A program made the translations under genes and the position numbers. Shown piece after piece: positions 20,690-30,050 of a stretch of 39,571 nucleotides of DNA. This DNA is from Chara braunii (Eukaryota; Streptophyta; Charophyceae; Charales; Characeae). The stretch covers positions 838,182-877,752 of the forward strand of contig BFEA01000474.1 in the NCBI GenBank assembly GCA_003427395.1, read 5' to 3'. How positions within the stretch are numbered: the first letter of the stretch is position 1; the number at the start of each line of letters is the position of its first letter. A model generated the notes under the pieces. It made no database searches, was not told the DNA's origin, and saw only the letters and a program-made list of their open reading frames with translations.

Positions 20690-21010
20690 GATTACATGGG
20701 GGAGGGGAAACACATGTCTTAGGTGCATCCGGAACCAAAATTAAGTCCCGATGCACTTGGGAGTTGCCCGTTTTTTTGTCTTTCAAGTAAGGGCTAGTTG
20801 TGGGGCATTGGGGCTAGGGAATTGACCCCTATTGCATTCCGGGTTGCAACAGACTGCATGGGGGAGGGAAACTACATATTTTAGGTGCATCCGGAACCAA
20901 TATTGAGCCCGGATGCACTTAGAAATTAAATGCTTCATTTCTTTTAGCAAGGGGCAAGTTGTAGGGCGGTGGGACTAGGAAAATGACCATGATTGCAGTC
21001 CGAGAAATAA
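20690..21010 (+). repeat. 162-bp tandem duplication
   Basis: GGTGCATCCGGAACCA occurs at 20722 and 20884 (162 bp apart). In both units it is preceded by TGCATGGGGGAGGG-like sequence and followed by an inverted GATGCACTT that can pair with it. The units differ by several percent; a third partial unit follows at 20990. Confidence 0.85.
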
Positions 21011-21168
21011 AGGACTGCGTGGGGATGCCTAGGCTAAGGGAAAATGAGCCACGGCAAACCCGAAAGGCTAGAAAGGAGTAATTTCAACATGGGGCAAGTG
21101 GAAACGGTAAACGGCAACCGTGAGATGGGATCTCACGACCAATAAAAATTGGCACACATATGACACCT

Positions 21169-21178
21169 AAGGAAGAAA
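21169..21178 (+). other. Polypurine tract candidate
   Basis: AAGGAAGAAA sits directly before TGTTGGAACC, the proposed right LTR start. The diverged LTR at 27552 is likewise preceded by a purine tract (GAAGAGGGGA). A purine tract abutting the 3' LTR is the known plus-strand primer site of LTR elements. Confidence 0.6.
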
Positions 21179-22084
21179 TGTTGGAACCTCCAAGGGCAAG
21201 GGGGTCCCAAAATAAAAATGGGACACCGTCCGGGATGTTGTCGGTGACAAAATGGACCCAAATAATAAAAGTCGAAAAACGGGACACGCCCCGGCGAGAC
21301 CGCAGGCGGGACAAGAAAATGGAACTAGTACGGAGGAAAGTGGTGGGGACTTGAGATATCCCAAGGGAACCATGGGCCAACACGAGAAATAATTGCGCAA
21401 GCAAACGGCACCGTTGAGATCGAGGATTTAGACGGTGAAAAATATTAGCACCACTAGCACTAGTGGGGACAAACGGGAGAGTCACGAGAGAAAAAGAGAG
21501 TGAAATAATGGTGTTGGGAGGGCAACCCAGCACTCTGAAATATCTCAGACTAGCTAGGCATTATAAAATAAAGCCTCAAGAGGCTCAATGTGAGTAAAAG
21601 GTTGTCCAAAGAAAATCGGAGCAAAGAGGGCTCAAAAATTGAGAGTAACGGAAGCAAAATGGGACCCCCTAGGAGCATAGGGTTGCCATTATTGTAATCC
21701 GAGATATAACCGTCAAGTGCCAGCCATGAATCTAGCCATGAATTAGGTCCCAATGCCTAGAAAGAGGGTGCACAGCTGGTTAACACTTGTCACAACTGAA
21801 ATAAGAGAAAAAGAAAAAAAAATAAGAGAAAATGGAGGGAGAAAGAGACAAAGGGGGAAAAAAGAGTGGAGGAGAATGTGCCAGCCCATTGGGATCTGCA
21901 CAGTAGGGACTTCAAGGTCCCAACTGTGACCTCATCCCTCCTAGAATCAGGGAGGGCAATTCGGAATGCAAAGATATGGCCACAAAATCTGAATTAAAAA
22001 AGAAGAAAATAAGGAAAAATGCAAGAGGGGGATGACCGTTTTTTTTGTGGACCATGGATCTGAGATCAGATCTCATGGTAGAGA

Positions 22085-22128
22085 GGAACTAGCCGTTTTT
22101 TGCGGGCCAGCTCAAAACGGCTAGTTCC
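22085..22128. other. Perfect 15-bp inverted repeat in U3-like region
   Basis: GGAACTAGCCGTTTT (22085-22099) pairs perfectly with AAAACGGCTAGTTCC (22114-22128) across a 14-nt loop. A 13-bp palindrome GAGATC-A-GATCTC lies just upstream (about 22065-22080). The diverged third LTR lacks this segment. Confidence 0.85.
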
Positions 22129-22662
22129 GGAATGAGGTGGCAGCCCAAAACGGAAAGAAACAAAAAAGGGAAAGAGACAAAACTGTGCATTTGGCCCAAA
22201 AAGAGAGTCAAATGCACCAAAAATTAAAAAGGGAAAACTTAGGGGCTCAACTTTGAAGCAAGGGCTACTTGGGGGTGACAAGGAATATTGTTGGCCTTGG
22301 ATCTTAGCCAGATCTAAGGCTGAAAATGCACCGCTGCATGAGAAAATATCTCGGCCTACAGTAAATGGGGTAGAAACTGGAAAAATCGAGAAAAAAACCT
22401 CGAAAAAAAGGTCCACTAGGCCTTTTTTTCTCAAGTAAAGCTGCCCCTCGGGCATTAGGACCCAAGGGGGCAGCATTTTGGAAGTGAAAAGGAGGCTGAA
22501 GGAGACCAAGAGGCAATCACTCGGATTGCATGTACTAGGCCAAAATGAGGCCCCGGTTACCTCTGGAAGGGCCTAGTAGGGGAATTTTGCATTGGGGGTA
22601 CCTCGGTTCACCTCAAGGCACATGGGGAGGCCCATGGGCAGGCCGGACTGCTGGTTTCAGCC

Positions 22663-22670
22663 TATATAAG
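22663..22670 (+). promoter_or_regulatory. TATA box of the LTR promoter
   Basis: TATATAAG lies in CAGCCTATATAAGCTGAGG. The aligned position in the third LTR reads TACATAAG (28364-28371) with conserved surroundings. Transcription would start near 22690, placing the R/U5 part of the LTR at nearly 4.9 kb. Confidence 0.6.
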
Positions 22671-23101
22671 CTGAGGATTCAGTCCATCACATTCACAATT
22701 GCATGAAGAGTGTTCATGCTGCCCAAGTAAGCTCATAGGAGCACTCTTTCACTTGGAGAGAGGCGAGGGGAACCCATGCCAGTTTGGGAGCTTAGAGGAG
22801 ATTATAAGCAAGGGGAGAGAGCTCTAGAGGTTAGTAGAAGTGAGGCTGGCACTAGGAGAGGTGATCCGCCATAGCCCCCTAGGGTATCAGGAGGAGAGAG
22901 AGGCTAGAGGGAGTCCAATTAGCCCTCTCAGAGGGGAGGACTCCATAACCATAGTGGGAGGAGTTTGTCATAGCTTGGGTAGACAGAGAAAGGAAGGAGA
23001 GAGAGGCTTGAGGACGAAGGAAGCCATAGCCAATGAGGTATTTGTACAAGGAGGGAGAAGCCTCATCAAGGTTGAGACTCCATCTCCAAGACATCAACAA
23101 G

Positions 23102-23130
23102 GTGAGTGAAAGGATGAAGATTCTCCTTCT

Positions 23131-23192
<62 letters not shown>

Positions 23193-23362
23193 CTTCTCCT
23201 TCTTCTCCTTCTTCTTCTTCTTTTTTTTTTTTTTTTTTTTCTCCTCCTCCTTCTTCTCTTATCCTCCTTTTTCTTCTTCTTCTACCCTTTTTTTCCTTCT
23301 TTACTTCTTCTTCTTATTCTTCTTTATCTCCTTCTTCTTCTTCTTCCTCTTCTTCTTCCTAG
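23102..23362 (+). other. Predicted leader intron (polypyrimidine-filled)
   Basis: AAG|GTGAGTG at 23102 is a strong donor. A long T-rich and CTT-rich tract ends in CTTCCTAG (23361-23362), a strong acceptor. The third LTR has the same layout at 28787-28990 with AAG|GTGAGTG and CTCTCCGTAG, although the tract itself is different in sequence. Conserved splice-like ends around an unconserved tract support an intron. The 60-nt T run may be partly an assembly artefact. Confidence 0.5.
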
Positions 23363-24530
23363 TGGTCTACTCTAACTCTTGCTTTTCACAAACATGCTAG
23401 TAGGTAGTCCTCCGATTCTTCCATGGATGATCTCATGCTCAGAACTTGTGATTTAGTTTACTCTAAGTCTTGCTTTTCACTCACATGCTAGTAGGTAGTG
23501 CTCCGATTCTTCCATGGATGATCTCATGCTCAAAACTTGTGATTTGGTCTAATCTAAGTCTTGCTTTTCGCTCACATACGAGTAGGTAGTGCTCCGATTC
23601 TTCCATGGATGATCTCATGCTCAAAACTTGTGATTTGGTATACTCTAAGTCTTGCATTTCACTCACATGCTAGTAGGTAGTGCTCCGATTCTTCCATGGA
23701 TGATCTCATGCTCAAAACTTGTAATTTAGTCTGCTCTAAGTCTTACTTTTCTCTCACATGCTAGTAGGTAGTGCTTCGATTCTTCCATGGATGATCTCAT
23801 GCTCAAAACTTGTGATTTGGTCTACTCTAAGTCTTGCTTTTCACTCANNNNNNNNNNNNNNNNNNNNNNNNNNNNNNNNNNNCTCACATGCTAGTAGGTA
23901 GTGCTTCGATTCTTCCATGGATGATCTCATGCTCAAAACTTGTGATTTGGTCTACTCTAAGTCTTGCTTTTCACTCACCTAGTAGTGGGTAATGCTCCGA
24001 TTCTTCCATGGATGATCTCATGTTCAAAACTTGTGATTTTGTCTACTCCAACTCTTGCTTTTCACTCACATACTAGTAGTTAGTGCTCCGATTCTTCCAT
24101 GGATGATCTCATGTTCAAAACTTGTGATTTCGTCTACTCCAACTCTTGCTTTTCACTCACATGCTAGTAGGTAGTGCTCCGATTCTTCCATGGATGATCT
24201 CATGCTCAAAACTTGTGATTTGATCTACTCTAAGTCTTGCTTTTCACTCACATGCTAGTAGGTAGTGCTCTGATTCTTCCATGGTCAAAACTTGTGATTT
24301 GGTCTAATCTAAGTCTTGCATTTCACTCACATAGTAGTGGGTAGTGCTCCGATTTTTCCATGGATGATCTCATGTTCAAAACTTGTGATTTGGTCTACTT
24401 CAACTCTTGCCTTTCACTTACATAGTAGTAGGTAATGCTTCGATCCTTCCATGAATGATCTCATACTCAAGACTTGTGTTTTGAACTAGCCTAGCTTGTG
24501 CTTTCCACTCACATAGTAGCTGATGACATT
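23363..24530. repeat. 91-bp satellite (family 1), right LTR
   Basis: At least twelve units of the same monomer as 1-340, running from TGGTCTACTCTAAC to the degenerate TTTTGAACTAGCC unit. It includes an assembly gap of 35 Ns at 23848-23882, so unit number is a minimum. One unit near 24280 is shortened. Confidence 0.93.
23848..23882. other. Assembly gap (35 N)
   Basis: A run of N inside the 91-bp array; the array length here is not reliable. Confidence 0.99.
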
Positions 24531-24910
24531 CGGTTTCATGCTTGGTTAAATTCATGAGCCATAAGCATGTGTTTGAGTAAGTCTCACTCACATGCATGGC
24601 TCAACTTTCACATGATGACATTCCGTTTCATGCTTGGTTGAATTCATGAGTCGTAAGCATGTGTTTGAGCAAGTCTCACTCACATGCATGGCTCCATCAG
24701 ATCCTGCTCCTCTTGCATGATGACATTCCGATTCTTCCTTGGTTGCATTCATGAGCCATTAGCATGTGTTTGAGCAAGTCTCACTCTCATGCATGACTCA
24801 ACTCTCACATGATGACATTCCGATTCTTCTTTGGTTGCATTTATGAGCCATAAGCATGTTTTTTAGCAAGTCTTACTCACATGCATGACTCAACTCTCAC
24901 ATGATCACAT
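24531..24910. repeat. 92-bp satellite (family 2), right LTR
   Basis: Four units with GATGACATTC and CATAAGCATGTG, matching 341-730. One unit carries a short interruption, CTCCATCAGATCCTGCTCCT, near 24690 that is absent from the left LTR. Confidence 0.9.
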
Positions 24911-26350
24911 TCTGATTCATACTTGGTTGCTTTTTCACCCATGTACATGTGTTTTGACTAGTTCAAACCCCACTTTGTCAAGTTCATGTGGGTTGTAATG
25001 TTCTGATTCATACTTGGTTGCTTTTTCATTCATGTGCATGTGCTTTCACTAGTTCAAGCTTAACTTTGTCAAGTTCAAGCATGTGTTGATGTTCCGGTTC
25101 ACACTTGGTTGCATTTCTGCTCATGTGAATGTGTTCCACTAGTTCTTTGTCAAGTTCAAGCATGTGTTGAGTGAACTCGGCGTAGGAACTGCAGGGGTGA
25201 GGCCCCACGAGCAAAGAGGATTGGATTGGATTCAACGCCTGAATGTGGACGGGTGTCTCGACAGGTGCAGAAAATCGCGATTGATTTGCTTTTCTGCATC
25301 TCTCAGATGATCTCTGCATAAAACACGTCCAGATTCAGGCGCTTAGTCCAATCCTCGTTCAAATTGGTAGCGGGACCCCTCGCCCCAGTATGACATGAAT
25401 TTGACGAGGAACTAAAAAAATGAACTTTGAAGTAAATTTCAACTTTTTTTTTTTTTTTTTTTTTGAATTGAAGTACATTTCAACCAAAAATAAGTTGAAT
25501 TGCAGTAAATTTCAACAATTTTTTTTTGTTCCGGCTCTTACTTAGTTGCTTTTCTACTCATGTGAATGTGTTTCACTAGTTCCTTGTCAAGTTCAAGCAT
25601 GAGTTGATGTTCCGGTTCACACTTAGTTGCTCTTCTACTCATGTGAATGTGTTCCACTAGTTCCTTGTCAAGTTCAAGAATGTGTTGATGTTCCGGTTCT
25701 CATTTAGTTGCTCTTCTACTCATGTGAATGTGTTCCGCTAGTTCTTTGTCAAGTTCAAGCATGTGTTGATGTTCCGATTCTCACTTAGTTGTTCATCTAC
25801 TCATGTGGAAGTGTTACAGTCGTCCAAATCTTCACTTTGTCAAGTTCAAGCGTGTGTGGATGTCCCGGTTCACACTTAGTTGCTCTTCTACTCATATGAA
25901 TGTGTTCCACTAGTCCAAATCTTCACTTGTCAAGTTCAAGCATGCGTTGATGTTCCGGTTCACACTTAGTTGCCCTTTTACTCATGTGAATGTGTTCCAC
26001 TAGTTCAAATTTTCACCTTGTCAAGTTCAAGCATGTGTTGATGTTCCGATTCACACTTGGTTGCTCTTTCCTCCATGTGCATGTGTATTCACTAGTTCAA
26101 CTTCACTTTGTCAAGTTCAAGCATGTGTTGGTGTTCCGGTTCACACTCAGTTGCTCTTCTACTCATGTGAATGTGTTCCACTAGGTCGGTTAACCTTTTC
26201 TCAATTTTGTCAAGTTCAAGTGTGTGTTGATGTTCCGATTCACACTTGGTTACCCTTTCCTCCATGTGCATGTGCATTCGTTAGTTCAACCTTCACTTTG
26301 TCAAGTTCATGTGTATGGTAGTGTTCCAATTCACGCTTAGTGGCTCTTTT
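24911..26350. repeat. 81/91-bp satellite (family 3), right LTR
   Basis: Same order of unit variants as 731-1790, including the block of 81-bp units. It is interrupted by a foreign insertion at 25171-25526 placed between GTGTTGA and GTTCCGGC. Confidence 0.92.
25171..25526. mobile_element. Foldback insertion private to the right LTR (~356 bp)
   Basis: The left LTR is continuous at the equivalent site (near 981), so this was gained after the two LTRs formed. It contains a large imperfect inverted repeat: GAGGATTGGATTGGATTCAA and onward (25216-25250) against sequence ending TTAGTCCAATCCTC (25327-25356). Inside is a nested hairpin AGGTGCAGAAAA / TTTTCTGCATCT, and outside a G/C-rich stem near 25190-25210 and 25370-25385. 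The last 120 bp holds three GAAGTAAATTTCAAC-like repeats and T-runs. Possibly a small non-autonomous foldback or MITE-like element, or a SINE in reverse with its A-tail. No clear target duplication was seen. Confidence 0.6.
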
Positions 26351-26447
26351 ACTATGGGATGGGTGACCGGCATTCAACTGCTACCACTAAGGGATGGGTG
26401 ACCGACATTTGACTGCTACAATGGAAAGTTGATTTGATTAGGACTAG

Positions 26448-26450
<3 letters not shown>

Positions 26451-26489
<39 letters not shown>
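26451..26489. repeat. (TC)n microsatellite, right LTR
   Basis: Pure TC run, shorter than the left copy (1891-1943). Confidence 0.97.
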
Positions 26490-26491
<2 letters not shown>

Positions 26492-27537
26492 CCCTCTCTC
26501 TTCCTCCCCTCACTTGGCATATGACGAACCCCTCATCCCTCACTTGTTACATTGTCAGGGAACGAACGGTAAAGTAAAAATCAGGCCTCACTTGGTGAAA
26601 AAAGAGGGCAAGGGAAGGGTAGCCGGTCCCTTGTGCCGCCAAGAAGGAAAAGGGGAAAAGGACACTTGAAAGGTTAGAAGAAGGCACAGTCCGGAAGAAA
26701 GTACGATTTGAAGCAAAGGTCAGTTTGACTCAACCATTTCCCCGACTGCATGACTACAAGAAGAGAATGGGTTGATTGAGCACAAAAAGAAGCCTAAGGG
26801 AATGGAAAGATAGGCATGCGGGAAGGGCTATGTGTTGACCCTGATGGGGGATTGTACCGGTCTTTGCTTTGTGTGGGATTGTGCAGGTAAGTAAAGGTTT
26901 GGGACTCGTTGAGCGGGATAGGGTCAGGAGAAACCGGGCGGCAAAGGGAAAAGGAAGAAGGGGCAAAGGGGCTACGGGACCCCAAGCATAAAACCAATCC
27001 TTGGAAGTGATCTTTGCATTTGTGTCTTGGAATGTAAACGAAAGAGGGAAGTGCAAACTTGCTAAGGGAAATGTGAAGTTGCTTGTGCATGCATGTAAAG
27101 GCCCCGAAAAGACTAAGGGGCCTGCGTGAATAAGGAGGACGACATCGCCGCACCCCGATGATGCCATAGAATTGCAATGCTTAGGGAAATGGTGTGCGGC
27201 CTAAGGATGATGCTTAGCCTGCGCACAAGAGAAAAGAACTCTCAAAGAACCCCTGGACTGCCTGGAACGAGCAATTGCTTGAGAACACTACCAAGAAAAA
27301 AAAAAAACTCAGCGTTGTCGGATGACCAGTGAGACCACCATCCGGCGTGGGGGCTGAGCTACATCCCCAATGTCAAAGCTCTCTCGCGCGATGGCCTACC
27401 CCATCCATTTCAAAGCATTAGGGTGACTCTGGGACGAACAGCCCGCGCTCCGAGCATGAGCGTGGGCGGACCGAGCCAAATGGGACCCACAGTGGGGTCG
27501 ACCAAGGCTCGAAAATCTATCGCGGTTTGACCCTACA
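26490..27537 (+). repeat. Purine-rich 3' LTR block, right copy
   Basis: Matches 1944-3052 with small deletions, for example the loss of about 30 bp around 2600-2635. It retains the donor CAG|GTAAGT at 26884-26892. It ends at CCCTACA, where similarity to the left copy stops. Confidence 0.85.
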
Positions 27538-28363
27538 ACGTGAAGAGGGGATATTGGAACTGACAAGAACAAGGAGGTCCAAAAATAAGAATGGGACGTC
27601 GTCCGGGACGATGTTAGGGACTAAATGGGCCCAAATAAAAATAGTCGAAAAATGGGACATGCGCCGACGGGATTACCTGCGAGACAAAAAAATGGAACTA
27701 GTATGGAGAGAGTGGCGGGGACTTGAGATGTCCCAAGGGAACCATAAGCCGACGTGAGGAATGAACAACACCGCCGATATCAAAATCTAGACGGTGAAAA
27801 ATATTAACACCACTAGTGCAAACACTAGTGGAGTCAAGCGGGAGAGTCATGGACCCTTGAGTATAGGGGCTTCATTATTGTAAACCGAGATATAACAGTC
27901 AACTGTTGAGTCTGAATCTGGCCATAGGTGAAGATCCATGGTGTAGAAAAAGTCTCAGTTGAACCAAGGACCACTTGGGGGTAGCTAGGAATTATGTCGG
28001 TCTTGGATCCTAGCAAGATCCAAGGCGAGGATTGCACCGAGGCATGGGGAAATACCTCGGCCTACTCAAAATGAGGTAGAAACTGAAAAAATTGAGAAAA
28101 GCCTCACTAAGCCTTTTTCTCTCAAGTGGGGCTGCCCTTTGGCATTTGGACTCAAGGGGGCAACATGAAAAAGAAAAGGAGGCCAAAGGAGGCCAAGAGG
28201 CAATCCGAGTTGGTACCAACCACTCGGACTGCATGTACTTGGCCAAAATGAGGCCCAGGTACCCCCGGAAAGGCCTAGTGGTGGGTTTTTGCCTTGGGGG
28301 TACCTTGATTCACTTAGAGGCACCTGGGAGGCTCATGGGCTGGACGGTACTCCGGTTCCAACC

Positions 28364-28371
28364 TACATAAG
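28364..28371 (+). promoter_or_regulatory. TATA-like box of second LTR
   Basis: TACATAAG aligns with TATATAAG at 22663; one transition weakens the box. Confidence 0.4.
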
Positions 28372-28786
28372 TTGAGGGAGCAGCCCGCCACACTCACATT
28401 TTTATGAGGTGTGCCCATGCTGCCCAAGTGAGCTCATAGGAACACTTCTCCTACTTGGAGTGAGAAGAGGGGAACCCCTGCCAATTTGGGAGCTTAGAGG
28501 AGACCGTGGACTAGTGTGAGGAACTCTAGAGGCTGGTGGTAGTGAGGCTGGCCTAGGAAGGCGGTCCTCCATAGCTCCCAGGCTGTGAGGGAGAGGGAAA
28601 GGCTAGAGAGAGTCTCATTAGCCCTGCTAGAGGGAAGTACTCCATAGCCATGGTGATAGGAGTTTGCCATAGCTAGGAGAGGACTGAGGAAGAGAAATGG
28701 TGAAGGCTTGAGGAAGAAGGGAGTCATAGCCACGTAAGGGAAAGCTTCATCAAGATTGGTACTTCAACTCAAATATACTAAAGAAG

Positions 28787-28990
28787 GTGAGTGAAAAGAA
28801 GGAGATTTTATTTTATTTTATTTTTTTTCTTATTTTTTCTTTCCTTTTTCTTCTTCTTCTTCTTCTTTTTCTTCTTCTTCTTCTTCTTTTTCTCCCCCTT
28901 TCTTCGTCCTCTTCTTCTTCTCATACTCCTCCATATTCCCTCATCTACATTCCCTTTTGTTCTTCTTCCTCATCTTCTCTCTCTCCGTAG
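28787..28990 (+). other. Predicted leader intron, second LTR
   Basis: Donor AAG|GTGAGTG and acceptor CTCTCCGTAG flank a T-rich and CTT-rich tract. It occupies the same position as 23102-23362. Confidence 0.5.
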
Positions 28991-29044
28991 GTACATTCCA
29001 AAGCTTAGAGTAGGTAGTAGGAGGCTTTGTCACTAATAATGGTC

Positions 29045-30050
29045 TTCCTATGACTCATCCTTCACTCCCATGTAAATCGTCAGTTTTCATTTTGTGATTT
29101 CATGCATGAGAGTGAGTTTCACTCACTCTCTCTCTCTTCACTCTCTCTCCATTTTTTCACTTGGTAGTAAATCGCAACTTTGGTTTGTGCTCATTCTAGT
29201 GTTTTGGATGATCTTTCATTCTTGTTTTGTCCATTCCTACACTCTCATATAAATCGCCACTTTCCATTTTGTGATTTCATGCACGAGAGTGAGTTTCACT
29301 CACTCTTCTTCACTTTCTCTCAATTTTCTTACTTGGTAGCAAATCGCAACTTTGGTTTATGCTCATCCTAGTGTTTGAATGATCTTTCACTTTTGTTTTA
29401 TCCATTCCTTTACTCTCATGTAAATCGTCACTTTCCATTTTGTGATTTCATGGATGAGAGTGAGTTTCACCCACTTTCCCTTCACCTTCTCTCAATTTTC
29501 TCACTTGATAGTAAATCGCAACTTTCGTTTGTGCTCATTCTAGTGTTTTGGATGATTTTTTACTCTTGGTTTGTCTATTCCTTCACTCCCATGTAAATCG
29601 TCACTTTCCATTTTGTGATTTCATGCGTGAGAGTGAATTTCACTTTCTCTCCATTTTCTCACTTGGTAGCAAATCGCAATTTTGGTTTGTGCTTATTCTA
29701 GTGTTTGAATGATTTTTCACTCTTGTTTTTTCCATTCCTTCACTCCCATGTAAATCGTCACTTTCCATTTTGTGATTTCATACATGAGAGTGAATTTCAC
29801 TCACTCTCCCTTAACTTTCTGTCTATTTTCTCACTTGGTAGCAAATCGCAACTTTGGTTTGTGCTCATTTTAGTGTTTGAATGATCTTTCACTCTTGTTT
29901 TGTCCATCCCTTCACTCCCATATAAATCGCTAGTTTCCATTTTGTGATTTTATGCATGAGAAGGAGTTTCACTCACTCTCCCTTCACTTTCTCTCAATTT
30001 CTTCACTTGGTGGTAAATCGCAACTTCGGTTTGTGTTCCTTCTAGTGTTT
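29045..30050. repeat. ~172-bp tandem satellite
   Basis: The marker GTGATTT(C/T)AT within CCATTTTGTGATTTCATGC lies at 29094, 29271, 29442, 29615, 29772 and 29944, with spacings of 177, 171, 173, 157 and 172. Units contain TGTAAATCGTCACTTTCCA, GAGAGTGAGTTTCACTCACT and TTGGTAGTAAATCGCAACTT. There are about six units. Part of the unit (CACTCTTGTTTTGTCCATTC) resembles the following 91-bp array. Confidence 0.93.

Larger units (their letters stand above)
1..27537 (+). mobile_element. Giant Ty3-type LTR retrotransposon, left end outside window, degenerate
   Basis: Seen: a block of satellites, (TC)n and purine-rich DNA (1-3052) recurs in the same order and orientation at 23.4-27.54 kb. Both copies stop matching right after CCCTACA. 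Between them lie gag, protease, RT, RNase H and integrase remnants in that order, which is the Ty3 (Metaviridae) order. A TGG primer-binding candidate follows the left repeat and a purine tract precedes TG at 21179. Inferred size: about 6.0 kb left LTR (about half visible), 18.1 kb internal region and 6.36 kb right LTR, near 30.5 kb in total, against 5-12 kb for most Ty3 elements. Extra cargo is three tandem related ORFs before gag and one ORF after pol. The LTRs differ by about one base in 20 by eye, and every reading frame is broken, so this is an old, non-autonomous copy. Alternative: satellites spread independently and only 2-3 kb of each flank is true LTR. Confidence 0.78.
21179..27537 (+). 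repeat. Right LTR, about 6.36 kb
   Basis: It begins TGTTGGAACC and ends CCCTACA, giving TG...CA termini. The 3' 4.1 kb matches the left LTR. The 5' 2.2 kb (before 23.36 kb) cannot be compared with the left copy, which lies outside the window, but is matched by the diverged third LTR (27.55-29.0 kb). Layout: hairpin-rich U3-like DNA, TATA box, predicted exon, polypyrimidine intron, three satellites, (TC)n, purine-rich block. At about 6.36 kb it is among the longest LTRs I am aware of. It contains one private insertion (25171-25526) and an assembly gap. Confidence 0.72.

Noticed and set aside
23033-23362. Poly-Phe / poly-Ser ORF over the T/CTT tract (also 28787-29036)
   Set aside because: Low-complexity translation of a predicted intron.
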